DNA of 41,703 bases from Nostoc sp. GT001 (GCF_030382115.1 NZ_JAUDRJ010000003.1:41022-82724), one strand, 5' to 3'. Counted from the first letter of the stretch, positions 25,224 through 34,298 are shown. Program-made: numbers and translations. Notes: generated by a model from the letters alone, not told the origin.

Positions 25224-25805
25224 TTACATTCTGGCTGTATGTTGCGGTAAATATGCTGTCAGCATTTTGCCTAACAATGCACATTGTTCAATAAAATCAA
25301 TTGTTTCATTACCCCATAACTTCTCCAGAATTAAACCATCTACAAAGCTCAAAACAAAGGAAGCCAATACCGAATCTTGAATCCCAAATAAATCGCAAAT
25401 CGCCTCCTGGTAACGCTGATTATTCCGCTTAAAAATACTATTTTTTAACATTTCTTTAGAGTCTTTGTGTTGGCAAAAATCTATCCAAATGTAAGTCCAT
25501 TTAATGAAGTAATCTTCATTTTTCACTAGATATCTTCCTAGTGCTTCCATTGATTCTTGTAGCGTTTGCGCTCCTTGTAATTCAGCTAATGCTGTACTTA
25601 AGTCTTGCTCACAAATCTCCTGGGCTAATTGCTCAAATAGAGCTTGCTTGCTAGGAAAATAGTGGTACAACGTACCAGTAGAAACCCCTAATCCCTCAGC
25701 AATTTGGCGCATAGTGATGGAACCATAGCCTTTTTGGGCAAATAAATCAAAGCACTTGTCGAGCAGTTCTTTACGGTATTGCTCATGGTCAACAATCTTT
25801 GGCAT
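25224..25805 (-). CDS. TetR/AcrR family transcriptional regulator
   Basis: This 193-residue protein has an N-terminal TetR helix-turn-helix (about 10-55): LFAQKGYGSITMRQIAEGL and GVSTGTLYHYFPSKQALFEQ. The C-terminal ligand-binding domain is helical. It lies directly upstream of, and on the same strand as, the devBCA-like genes, so it is their likely regulator. Two matching palindromic sites flank its promoter (25822-25838 and 25893-25909), suggesting autoregulation. The inducing ligand is unknown; exporter-linked TetR proteins often sense the exported compound. Confidence 0.93.
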   Translation of the reverse strand: MPKIVDHEQYRKELLDKCFDLFAQKGYGSITMRQIAEGLGVSTGTLYHYFPSKQALFEQLAQEICEQDLSTALAELQGAQTLQESMEALGRYLVKNEDYFIKWTYIWIDFCQHKDSKEMLKNSIFKRNNQRYQEAICDLFGIQDSVLASFVLSFVDGLILEKLWGNETIDFIEQCALLGKMLTAYLPQHTARM

Positions 25806-25821
25806 GACTTAAGTTATTTAT

Positions 25822-25838
25822 ATCGAACGATTGTTATA
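25822..25838. promoter_or_regulatory. Candidate TetR operator 1
   Basis: ATCGAACGATTGTTATA has an AAC-N4-GTT palindromic centre. It lies 17 bases upstream of the tetR start, over the predicted transcription start. Twelve or more of its 17 positions recur in operator 2. Confidence 0.5.
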
Positions 25839-25842
25839 TATA

Positions 25843-25872
25843 ATTTTAGCATCTTTATTACTGAGATGTAAA
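25843..25872 (-). promoter_or_regulatory. Predicted sigma70-type promoter of tetR
   Basis: On the minus strand, TTTACA (25867-25872) and TAAAAT (25843-25848) are separated by 18 bases. The start of transcription would fall in or beside operator 1. This is a prediction from sequence only. Confidence 0.45.
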
Positions 25873-25892
25873 AACGTAGTTGATGAATTTAA

Positions 25893-25909
25893 ATCGAACA
25901 TCCGTTATA
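25893..25909. promoter_or_regulatory. Candidate TetR operator 2
   Basis: ATCGAACATCCGTTATA has the same ATCGAAC...GTTATA frame as operator 1. Its centre lies 71 bases away, just upstream of the predicted -35 box. It could also influence the divergent xylanase gene, whose start is about 180 bases further on. Confidence 0.5.
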
Positions 25910-26090
25910 GTTTAATCCAATTTTGCGCTAGATGTAATACTTATAAATTTTTATGTTTGCTACTTAGTATAAACCTATGATTCTTTTTGGGAAAAACACC
26001 GTATATTATAGGACAATAACTGTAAAATAATAACCAGTATTTTTTATACGGTAAAATAATAATTAATGTGTTTTTTCTTAAGTGTAATTT

Positions 26091-27242
26091 ATGCCTTATC
26101 GGAGAAAATTTTTAACAAGAGCAGGATATACTACCCTTTCTGCCTTATTGACTATGGGGTTTTTACAAAAAGATAAGCAAAAAGAAAACCATAGTACGGC
26201 TTCTATTGCAGCAAATTATACAACTAACAATTCTTCTCTTCGGCAATTAGCTGCCGCCAAAGGAAAGCGTTATGGCGCAGCAATTGCTAGTGATATTTTG
26301 CTAAAAGAGAAGGATTACGCTAGCCTGATTGCTCGTGAATGTTCGATTGTGACACCGAATGGTGAATTAAAATGGGACGCCACTGAACCACAGCCAGGAC
26401 AATTTACCTTTGAATCAGCAGATGCGATCGCCAATTTCTGCCAAAAGCATAATATAGACTTGCACGGGCATACCCTTTTCTGGCACATGGGAAGACCGGA
26501 CTGGGCAACATACCCCCCTACACTTAAGATGATCGAACGCCATGTTAAAGGAGTTATGGGGCATTATCGCAATAGTCCCGTTTTAAAGTCTTGGGATATT
26601 GCCAATGAAATTATCGTTGATAATGAAAATGAAACTGACAACGCAACAACCGGTTTGCGTAAAGGGGTAAAACCAGAATTAATTCGAGATTTGTTTTTAA
26701 TTGCCGCTTCAGTTGATAGCAGCAAGAAATTTTACCTAAACGATTTTGGCATCGAAGGCACCACATGGAAATCAGACCGTTTCTTAAAAATGGTCGAATA
26801 TCTGAAGAATAGTGGCGTTAAAATTGACGGGGCAGGTATCCAATCGCATCTATGGTTTTCTACTGCCTATGGTTTTGACGAGAAAGGATTTAATTCCGTC
26901 TTAAAACGGCTTAACGATCTTGAAGTTAAACCAATAATCACAGAATTAGATATTATTATTGATACGCCATTGCCCGATAGTATTAAAAAGCTAGACCAGA
27001 TGGTAGCCGACAGTTACAAGCGATATCTTGATCTGTGCTTTGCGGCTAAAGTCGATACTGTCATTACATGGGGGCTTACCGATCGTCATACCTGGATACG
27101 TCATCCCCAGTGGATGCCAAGAAAAACCTTTAGAAACAATCCAAGTCTCTGGAAATTTCTGCGTCCGCTTCCCTTCGATGAGAATCTGCAATCTAAACCA
27201 GCCCACAATGCTATAGCCCAGGCTTTTCAGGAATCAACTTAA
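26091..27242 (+). CDS. Tat-exported GH10 endo-1,4-beta-xylanase
   Basis: This 383-residue glycoside hydrolase family 10 protein has a twin-arginine signal (YRRKFLTR then a hydrophobic stretch to about residue 25), so it is exported folded. The catalytic barrel spans about 50-370: HGHTLFWHMGRPDW, the acid/base Glu173 in WDIANE, QSHLW, and the nucleophile Glu285 in ITELDI, followed by TWGLTDRHTW. Both catalytic glutamates are present. GH10 enzymes cut beta-1,4-xylan and related chains. In a cyanobacterium the target may be its own sheath polysaccharide; xylanase activity has been reported with Nostoc commune sheath proteins. It converges on the polysaccharide cluster. Confidence 0.95.
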   Translation: MPYRRKFLTRAGYTTLSALLTMGFLQKDKQKENHSTASIAANYTTNNSSLRQLAAAKGKRYGAAIASDILLKEKDYASLIARECSIVTPNGELKWDATEPQPGQFTFESADAIANFCQKHNIDLHGHTLFWHMGRPDWATYPPTLKMIERHVKGVMGHYRNSPVLKSWDIANEIIVDNENETDNATTGLRKGVKPELIRDLFLIAASVDSSKKFYLNDFGIEGTTWKSDRFLKMVEYLKNSGVKIDGAGIQSHLWFSTAYGFDEKGFNSVLKRLNDLEVKPIITELDIIIDTPLPDSIKKLDQMVADSYKRYLDLCFAAKVDTVITWGLTDRHTWIRHPQWMPRKTFRNNPSLWKFLRPLPFDENLQSKPAHNAIAQAFQEST

Positions 27243-27281
27243 TATTCCAAATAGACGTAAATATAGCGTTTACTCACCAAC

Positions 27282-27367
27282 TGAGGTACATTTTCAAATC
27301 TTCTTTACCAAGGTTCAGTAGATTTGAAAATGTACCTCACTATGCCGGAAACTACTATGGCATTTTT
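27282..27367. terminator. Long inverted repeat and terminator between convergent genes
   Basis: A 19-bp perfect stem (27282-27300 with 27321-27339, TGAGGTACATTTTCAAATC and its complement) encloses a 20-base loop. A short hairpin follows, ATGCC (27342-27346) with GGCAT (27359-27363), then TTTT. The second resembles a plus-strand terminator for the xylanase gene. The first could serve both directions or be a small MITE-like element. The remaining 140 bases to 27508 show nothing else. Confidence 0.65.
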
Positions 27368-27508
27368 AAGTATTATTCTAAGTAAAATAAATTAAAATAT
27401 TTTTTGTTATTCACGATTATGAAAGTTGAATAAGAATTACTGACTAATCAATCATTAAATCTTAGTACAACATTTCATAAATTCGTGACGAATTGAGCAA
27501 CCTACTGG

Positions 27509-28333
27509 TCAAGCTACGAACTTTTGAAATTTCGTACTTAGAAATACCAGCAGGTTATTTTTTTTTCGTTTACTTGAGATACTCCAAATTTCTCGCAAAA
27601 ATAATGTGCCAACAAACCAAGGCTCAACTAAGTAACGTCTCCAAAGTCTTTTTGGTTCAGATAACAAGCGATATAACCATTCCAATCCCACCTTTCCCAT
27701 CCAGCGAGGAGGAGTAGGTATTGCTCCTGCTATATAGTCCATACAGGCTCCACTAGTCAAAATAGTGTTGGCATGAATATGTTCAAGATTTTCGTAAATC
27801 CAATACTCTTGGCGTGGCATACCCATCCCTACCATTAATATATGGGGTTTGTAAGCATTAATTGCAGCCACAGTGGCAAGATTTTCTTGACTATCTTTAT
27901 CTATATCAATATAGCCATGAGCGCAAGCAATCTGTAAACCAGGAAATTTCTGGCATAAAATATTTGCTGCATTTTCAGCAACTCCTGGCTTTGAACCTAA
28001 ATAGAATACACGCCAGCCTTTACTAGCAGCTTCTGCCATCAGAGGCCATACCCAATCAGCATAGGTTACTCTTTGTTCCCGTTTAATTGGAAAACCCAAC
28101 AGCTTTCCAAGAAACACTAGAGGCATACTATCAATATGGGTATATTCTGCCTTCGCATAAAAAGCTTGCATTTTTGGATCGTTATGGAAGAGATAAAGAC
28201 TATGTAAGTTGTGATTAGCAATAATCCATTTTTCATCTCGATCAATAGATTCTTCAATCAATAAATTTAAGTCAAGGATAGAGAGTGCATCCACTTGAGC
28301 ACCAATAAGTTTATAAGAAAATCGCTTTTTCAT
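27509..28333 (-). CDS. WecG/TagA/CpsF (GT26) family glycosyltransferase
   Basis: This 274-residue protein has the GT26 hallmarks: WIIANHNLHSLYLFHNDPKM, the THIDSMPLVFLGKLLG block, LGSKPGVAENAA, VGMGMPRQEYWI and the C-terminal PRWMGKVGLEWLYRLLSEP with RLWRRYL. Family members add N-acetylmannosamine-type sugars or glucuronate-like residues to lipid-linked intermediates. Some add the second sugar. It is the last gene of the polysaccharide cluster, 144 bases beyond the preceding stop. It is probably peripheral at the inner membrane face. Confidence 0.92.
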   Translation of the reverse strand: MKKRFSYKLIGAQVDALSILDLNLLIEESIDRDEKWIIANHNLHSLYLFHNDPKMQAFYAKAEYTHIDSMPLVFLGKLLGFPIKREQRVTYADWVWPLMAEAASKGWRVFYLGSKPGVAENAANILCQKFPGLQIACAHGYIDIDKDSQENLATVAAINAYKPHILMVGMGMPRQEYWIYENLEHIHANTILTSGACMDYIAGAIPTPPRWMGKVGLEWLYRLLSEPKRLWRRYLVEPWFVGTLFLREIWSISSKRKKNNLLVFLSTKFQKFVA

Positions 28334-28477
28334 ATCTTATTTTTATTTTGATAAATATGAGATTTTATCTCAAGGTCAAGGTGAAGATTGTAAAATTAAT
28401 TAGCAACATTTCAATACTGAAGTACCTAAATATTTAAATGCCTATTTTTTTAGCTAAAAATTATTATCTAACTATAA

Positions 28478-29629
28478 CTAAAAAGTACTTGTTTTTATGA
28501 GGATGTCTGCGATATTTTGCGCTCTTGCATTCCAGGAATATTTTTCTGTAATTAAAGTATATGCTGTATCTACAATTGACTGATATTTATCAATATTTGA
28601 AGCAGCATCTAGTATTGTCTTAGCGATTTCTTCGCTAGAGTATCCTGTTACTAACAAGTGTTCTAAATTGCGAAATTCTTCTAAACCTCGCAAGCCTTCT
28701 GGTGTTGATACAACTAATTTTCTACTAGCAAAATAATCTAATGCTTTATTGCGAGCACCACCTGCTACTGCTTGTTTTGAAAATGGCAACAAAGCAATAT
28801 CTGCATATTTCAGATGGGCTACAAAATCTTCTCTTTTAGGTAAAAAGCCTAAAAAAGAAATATTAGAGGGTATTGGTTCTAAAATATCACTACTATCCCT
28901 GCCAATAACAACAAAATGTACTTTCTCTTGATGGCTTTCAAGGGATTTCGCGACCTCGATAGCCATTGATACAGACATATCATTAGTTGGAAATTGAAAT
29001 GTTTTGGGAGCAATAATAACCACTATTTTAGCTGGTCTAAATGCTTGATAGGGGTCTTTATCTGGAAAAACTTCAGTATTGAGTAAGTCTTGAGTCACTC
29101 CATTCCCGATAGAATAAATTTGCTGTGGAGTTTTTCCATACCATTGGGAAATTAGTTTAGGAATTGATTCACCTGCTGCAATAATTGGACTACCAGAGAA
29201 TATTAAAATTCCCTGAGCAATATATGTCTTAATACATTGTGCAAACTCTTTGAAGGGATTGGCAACTGAAAACAAGCGCATCCAGTATTCATAAGGCGAA
29301 AATGTATGAAAATCTAAGACAAGAGAGGAACTACTGTGTTTTCTCAGCTTTAGTGAAACTAAAGCAGCCAATCCAGGTAGTGTTTCTTGAGCATACACAA
29401 TGTCTGGACAAAACTCGTCGATGCACTTTTCTATAGATTGAATATATGACCTCAAGCTTCTTGAACCAATAGAAAAAGAAGGTGCATAATTAACAGATGA
29501 ACAATCTAAACCTAGCTGAAAAACATCAAAATGTTTAGTAAGATATTGTCCTAGATAAAAAGGTCTAGTAAATGCACCAAATGGCTGACTAGAATCGAGG
29601 GTTGAGACAATCAGTAAGCGTTTACCCAT
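28478..29629 (-). CDS. GT4-like glycosyltransferase
   Basis: This GT-B fold protein of 383 residues starts MGKRLLIVSTLDSSQPFGAF. I take ATG 29629 because the sequence before it is not typical of the family. The acceptor half is followed by a donor half with IYSIGNGV, VHFVVIGRDSS, FLGFLPKREDFVAHLKYADI and LLPFSKQAVAGGARNKALDY. The last is the usual E/N-rich donor-binding loop, here with GGARNKALDYFA. Substrates are unknown. It is co-directional with the cluster, 61 bases or more from its neighbours, and AT-rich like them. Confidence 0.85.
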   Translation of the reverse strand: MGKRLLIVSTLDSSQPFGAFTRPFYLGQYLTKHFDVFQLGLDCSSVNYAPSFSIGSRSLRSYIQSIEKCIDEFCPDIVYAQETLPGLAALVSLKLRKHSSSSLVLDFHTFSPYEYWMRLFSVANPFKEFAQCIKTYIAQGILIFSGSPIIAAGESIPKLISQWYGKTPQQIYSIGNGVTQDLLNTEVFPDKDPYQAFRPAKIVVIIAPKTFQFPTNDMSVSMAIEVAKSLESHQEKVHFVVIGRDSSDILEPIPSNISFLGFLPKREDFVAHLKYADIALLPFSKQAVAGGARNKALDYFASRKLVVSTPEGLRGLEEFRNLEHLLVTGYSSEEIAKTILDAASNIDKYQSIVDTAYTLITEKYSWNARAQNIADILIKTSTF

Positions 29630-29738
29630 AAAATGATTGCTGATTATTATTTTATAATTTGAAACTAGATTTGTCAAATCCTCAAGATAGTTATAATTTT
29701 ATCCAAATATCATCCAATTAATGACTATCATGCAAGTC

Positions 29739-30632
29739 TTAAACTCCTGAGCTAGTTTGATTAATATCCTCAGAAAATGTGGGAGAGGTGCCCAAATCTT
29801 TGTAGCCAATAATTGCTCTGATATAGGGTAAGAACCAGTACAATATCCAGAATGGCCCAGAGTGTCTGCTACAAAATATAGTCCATGATTTCAATGGAAA
29901 TCCTTTAATTTCTAGTACTTTTTTCAAGCGCTCTAATAGATTTAAATTGGTATCGGCCCAACTATTGCGGATAGAGTTTTTAGTACAAGTCCCAATATAC
30001 CCAGGAGCTACCCATATTTTACAACCCAATTTACGCGCTCTCAGGGCATAATCTAAATCTCCTAAACTATGAACAAAAGCTGTATCAATATTGCCAACTT
30101 TGGCGGCAACACTTTTATGAATTAGCACGCAGTTACCATACATAGCATCGCATTGTTGGATAACGAAACTTGGTTCTAAAAATTCAAATTTATTAGAATA
30201 CCACTTTTTAGATTTTACCGCTCCTCCATAGGTTGCTTTTCCTGTAATTAAGTCTTTAGTTGAACCAACTACAATTGAGTCTGCATAACCAAGTTCCGTC
30301 AAATTTTGATGAACCTGCAACAGTTTAGTCACAGCATTGGCTTCCAGAAATGTGTCATCATTCAACCACAGATAATAATCATATTGATATTTGATTGCCT
30401 CACCAAAAGCGAGATGCATTCCTCCCACCCAAAATAAATTGCCATTACCTTGAAGAATTTGTACTTCTGGATATTCTGCTTTAACAGCCTCTGTAGTCCC
30501 ATCAGAACTCCCATCATCAGTTAAATAAACATCACAATGTTTTTTTTGCTGATATAAAGCATTTAGACAGGCAAGAGTTGTATTCCGCCTGTTATGGCAG
30601 GTCATAATTACGGCTAGATTTGCTTGCTTCAT
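29739..30632 (-). CDS. GT2 family glycosyltransferase
   Basis: This 297-residue GT-A enzyme has the N-terminal VIMTCHNRRNTTLACLNAL, DDGSSDGT (nucleotide-sugar binding) and LWLNDDTFLEANA, where the DD pair is the metal-binding DxD equivalent. MYGNCVLIHKSV and GDLDYALRARKLGCKIWVAP follow. This pattern is closest to rhamnosyltransferase-like GT2 proteins in O-antigen and exopolysaccharide clusters. No membrane helices are obvious, apart from a hydrophobic stretch near WILYWFLPYI. Donor and acceptor sugars cannot be told. Confidence 0.9.
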   Translation of the reverse strand: MKQANLAVIMTCHNRRNTTLACLNALYQQKKHCDVYLTDDGSSDGTTEAVKAEYPEVQILQGNGNLFWVGGMHLAFGEAIKYQYDYYLWLNDDTFLEANAVTKLLQVHQNLTELGYADSIVVGSTKDLITGKATYGGAVKSKKWYSNKFEFLEPSFVIQQCDAMYGNCVLIHKSVAAKVGNIDTAFVHSLGDLDYALRARKLGCKIWVAPGYIGTCTKNSIRNSWADTNLNLLERLKKVLEIKGFPLKSWTIFCSRHSGPFWILYWFLPYIRAIIGYKDLGTSPTFSEDINQTSSGV

Positions 30633-30689
30633 ATTATTATCCTCATATAATATCTACAAAAAAATTAATCCAGATCATAAACTTACGGG

Positions 30690-31706
30690 TTAAAACTTAA
30701 CCATTTTTTCTATCCAGCCACTGAAATTAATATCTAAATTGAAGTTCTTTAGTTTTTGTTCCATTTTTCTGGCTACCAAAATATATCGATGCCAAACTGA
30801 TACACGAGGCATATTAAGTCTGATAACCTCTTGACATAACCATAGATATTTTTCTGAATTGATATTGAATCTTTTCAATCTTTTTATTTGTGCATTCCAA
30901 TCATTATAAAAAAATAAGTTGAAATAATGAATGGATATCATATCATCGAAATGTTTAATTTGTAGTTCTTTTGATAAACGGTTATGTAAAGGTAATGGAT
31001 AACTATAATTAGTAGGAAGGTGTTCGACGTTTTCTTCCAAGGCACATAAAGTTACAGACAAAACAGACTGCTCAACAAAATAAATACCCTGGGGAGGGGT
31101 AATATCCAAGCGCATTACTTTTTCAAAGTTCTCTTTCCAAGTTGTAAATATACCTGCACTCCTTCTTACAGCAATCAAACCAGAATTCCAGTAAGCTCTG
31201 ATTCTCTTATTACCAATTGGTGTGTCAACAAATACCTCACGCTTTACTCCCAGTACTTCATATAGTTTTTGCCAATACCATTCTTGAGGATCTTGGAGGC
31301 CTGTAGAACCAATTCCTTGACCATACTCAGGACGCATCCGTACATTACAATCTACAGGCAATAAAAATTCTTTTGGCTCAGAAAAAAAGCATTTGTCACT
31401 GTCTAAAAAAACCAATATTTCTGCATCAACATTTTGTTCTGCATAGGCACAAACCAAGGGTTTATTAGCTAAATAATATTCATGAAATTCTCGATTTATC
31501 GGGATTTGTTGATGAGTCACCTGCAATGCTTCAAAGGCTTGTTGGGTTTGCTTTAAAATCGGTTCACCTACTCTAGGATGAAAACTATATATAGGTGTAT
31601 TTTTCAATTCGCCGCAGAACTTACGAATACTTTCCGCAAGCATCAAAGATTGACCTTCTAAACGACCAGGTTCTGTACAAATTATAAAAGCTATAGGTAT
31701 TGACAT
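30690..31706 (-). CDS. Putative GT-A-fold glycosyltransferase (unclassified)
   Basis: This 338-residue protein opens IPIAFIICTEPGRLEGQSLM and contains ILVFLDSDKCFFSEP, a DSD motif of the GT-A metal site. YWNSGLIAVRRSAGIF, the WNSG block of GT8-like enzymes, and FVEQSVLSVTLCALE follow. I do not recognise a defined subfamily. Context, in the middle of the polysaccharide cluster with 24 bases to the upstream GT4 gene, supports a sugar-transfer role. No signal peptide is seen. Confidence 0.72.
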   Translation of the reverse strand: MSIPIAFIICTEPGRLEGQSLMLAESIRKFCGELKNTPIYSFHPRVGEPILKQTQQAFEALQVTHQQIPINREFHEYYLANKPLVCAYAEQNVDAEILVFLDSDKCFFSEPKEFLLPVDCNVRMRPEYGQGIGSTGLQDPQEWYWQKLYEVLGVKREVFVDTPIGNKRIRAYWNSGLIAVRRSAGIFTTWKENFEKVMRLDITPPQGIYFVEQSVLSVTLCALEENVEHLPTNYSYPLPLHNRLSKELQIKHFDDMISIHYFNLFFYNDWNAQIKRLKRFNINSEKYLWLCQEVIRLNMPRVSVWHRYILVARKMEQKLKNFNLDINFSGWIEKMVKF

Positions 31707-31730
31707 ATTGTGAAGTATTGATTTACTAAG

Positions 31731-33002
31731 TTAATTACTCAATGAAGATTTCTTGGCTATCATCAATATTTCCTGAAACAAGGCCGAATAACGACGTGCT
31801 TGAAGTTCTAGAGTGAATTCTTGCTCGGCTTTATCACGAGCATAAAATGATAGTTTTTGCAACCTCTGTTCATTTTCAAGTACCCAGGTGATTCCTTTGG
31901 CAAAATCTTCAACTTCATAAGGTTTAGCCAAATAGCCATTCTGCTGATGATCAACAATATCTTTTAAGCCAGTAGCATTAAACGCCACAACTGGAGTACC
32001 ACAAGCGAATGATTCTGAAGCTGTCTGTCCAAAAGATTCTTGAAGAGATGGTACAAGCATCACATCAGCTGCTGAGTAAACAGTTGCTAAAGATATAGCA
32101 TCGTGTAAGTGTCCCAAATAGTGGGTTTTGAAACCTAAATCAGGTGGATTTTCGGGTTGAGATGCTCCAAAAATCACAACTTCCAAGTCATCCTTCCAGC
32201 CAGATTTACTCAATTCTTGTAAAGCTGGTTGCAATAAATGAAATCCTTTATTTCTATCGCTTGTTGCTTCTATCGCTCCAAAAAGTATCAACTTTTTATC
32301 TTGAGGTAGATTGAGTGCTTCTCGTGCAAAACGTTGATTAATCGGTCGATATTTTTGAGTATCTAATCCGTGGGGAATTACCTCAATTCGCAAATTCTGG
32401 AACAAAGAACTGGAACGAGCGCACTGCGCTAGCCAAGAACTTGGTGAAACCAGAGTTAAATTTAAATTTTTCCAGGCTTTTACTTTGCGCTGCCATACCC
32501 AACGGGATAGATCCCATTCATTACCACTGCTGAGTTGAGGGCAAGCCCCGCAAGATACTTTGTAGCGATCGCATTCTCCAGTAACGTGACACCCTCCAGT
32601 AAACCCCCACATATCATGGAGAGTCCAAACTAGAGGACGCTTCAGTTTAGCAAATGTTTCTATTTGCATAAAACCTCCGCTAATCCAATGTAGATTGATT
32701 ATATCTGGATTAATCTGAGCAACTTTCGGAATAACTCTATCTGGCAACCATTGAGTAAAAAATGGAGTATTTTTCTTTTGGCGATAAAGCTTTAATGGTA
32801 AACTTTCAACTGTCAACTTTGCCTTAGCGATACCTTGAAATAGTCTAATTTTAGGTGCAATTACTGTTTTATCATTACTATATTTTTCCTGAACTAACAT
32901 TTGTGACTGTAGTCCTATATCCTGTAAACCTGTATGTAAACGATATGCAGCCCTCGCTGCACCGCCATTAATATCATGGGTACTAATATGTAAAATTTTC
33001 AT
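31731..33002 (-). CDS. GT4 family glycosyltransferase (WcaC-like)
   Basis: This 423-residue GT-B enzyme starts MKILHISTHDINGGAARAAY, the typical nucleotide-binding entry of WcaC-like enzymes, so I choose ATG 33002. A cysteine cluster (GGCHVTGECDRYKVSCGACP) lies between the domains and may bind a metal, as in relatives. The donor half has GLDTQKYRPI, YSAADVMLVPSLQESFGQTA and SESFACGTPVVAFNATGLKD, with the conserved EX7E-like arrangement. It probably acts on lipid-linked oligosaccharide at the cytosolic face of the membrane. Confidence 0.92.
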   Translation of the reverse strand: MKILHISTHDINGGAARAAYRLHTGLQDIGLQSQMLVQEKYSNDKTVIAPKIRLFQGIAKAKLTVESLPLKLYRQKKNTPFFTQWLPDRVIPKVAQINPDIINLHWISGGFMQIETFAKLKRPLVWTLHDMWGFTGGCHVTGECDRYKVSCGACPQLSSGNEWDLSRWVWQRKVKAWKNLNLTLVSPSSWLAQCARSSSLFQNLRIEVIPHGLDTQKYRPINQRFAREALNLPQDKKLILFGAIEATSDRNKGFHLLQPALQELSKSGWKDDLEVVIFGASQPENPPDLGFKTHYLGHLHDAISLATVYSAADVMLVPSLQESFGQTASESFACGTPVVAFNATGLKDIVDHQQNGYLAKPYEVEDFAKGITWVLENEQRLQKLSFYARDKAEQEFTLELQARRYSALFQEILMIAKKSSLSN

Positions 33003-33050
33003 TTTTATTAACTTAATAATCACTAAAACTATTTATGACTGCCATAAAAA

Positions 33051-34280
33051 CTAATTGACTAAAATATTTTTATGATTTCGTTGATATTCAAGAGTTAAAG
33101 ATAATGACGTGGTGACATACATTAACCAGTTCCAGCTAGGAGTTAATAATCTGGCTTCTGAAAAATTAACTATAAGAATGATAATTAGTATCTGCATTGG
33201 CCAATAATCTTCCGGTTTTTTCGCGACAGAAATAATTCGAGTCAATGCCATGACAAAAAACCGGACAAACCCTGCTGCGAAAGTCAAAAAACCTAAAAAA
33301 CCTAATTCTAAAAATATTTCTAAAAAACCATTGTGAGCATTACTTGCCCAATCATAAGTAGCTCTTAATTTAGATGCAGCATTACTAGTCCAAAATCCCG
33401 AAAATCCATAACCTAGCCAAGGTCTTTCCAAAATCTTAGAAATTACTAGCTCCCAGAGGTCAGAGCGCCCATTGAAGGTAAGGTCTTTACCAGATGTGCC
33501 AACTACAGTTTCGATATTGTTGAGAAGTAATATTGAAAAAATTATCATTAACATCAAAGTTGAAGTAATCATAATAACTTGTAATTTATAATTAGTTCTC
33601 TTCAGCGATCTGTAGAAAGGTAAAAGTAATACCATTGCCAATAATATCGTTAAAGATGTTGTTGAACGTGAGAGGATAATTAGACATACAGATATCCCAC
33701 ATAGTGCCCACATCAACCAGCGATATCGATGGCCACTAAGAGCAAGGTGTAAAAAAACTCCTGCACTCCAAGCCATCATGTAACCTAATTCATTTTTATG
33801 ACCATAAATTCCACTCCACATACCTAGTAATTCAGGTGATTCGTGAATATAACCTGGTACGAATGCAGAAAATAGCATAGATAATGATGCAGCTATGCCA
33901 AATGCCCAAGCTATCAGCTTAATTTGTTCCTTAAGGGGATAACGCATTGCTAAATAGATTGCAAGAAAATATATGCGGATTAGACCTCTTAGATAAGTAA
34001 GACTAGAACTTAGGTCTTCTGACCATAAAAGAGAAAATATAACTATTGCTAGTAGAAAAAACTGTAATGGACTTCTAGTAATTACATAAAAAAAACCTTT
34101 CCAGTATAAAATTAGGAAATAAAATAGGATTAGATATGAAACTATATTGAACAAAGTATCTAGCTTATCGCCTCCAAGCGTAGACATAGAAACTTCTTGT
34201 GCGGGGTGTATTGTTAATGCCCCCACAGCAATGAGTAATAGCAAGATAGTTAATATTTTTTCTGTTAATTTTACTTTCAT
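33051..34280 (-). CDS. O-antigen ligase/polymerase (Wzy/WaaL-type) membrane protein
   Basis: This 409-residue protein has about ten to twelve hydrophobic segments throughout. The typical Wzy_C-like loop follows: GRSDLWELVISKILERPWLG, YGFSGFW and SNAHNGFLEIFLELGFLGFL, including the H-N-xx-L motif of the O-antigen ligase family. In a cluster with Wzx and Wzc homologues it is the best candidate for the repeat-unit polymerase; ligase activity cannot be excluded. The stop lies 48 bases before the next gene start. Confidence 0.9.
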   Translation of the reverse strand: MKVKLTEKILTILLLLIAVGALTIHPAQEVSMSTLGGDKLDTLFNIVSYLILFYFLILYWKGFFYVITRSPLQFFLLAIVIFSLLWSEDLSSSLTYLRGLIRIYFLAIYLAMRYPLKEQIKLIAWAFGIAASLSMLFSAFVPGYIHESPELLGMWSGIYGHKNELGYMMAWSAGVFLHLALSGHRYRWLMWALCGISVCLIILSRSTTSLTILLAMVLLLPFYRSLKRTNYKLQVIMITSTLMLMIIFSILLLNNIETVVGTSGKDLTFNGRSDLWELVISKILERPWLGYGFSGFWTSNAASKLRATYDWASNAHNGFLEIFLELGFLGFLTFAAGFVRFFVMALTRIISVAKKPEDYWPMQILIIILIVNFSEARLLTPSWNWLMYVTTSLSLTLEYQRNHKNILVN

Positions 34281-34298
34281 TTGTGATATTTAATTAAT

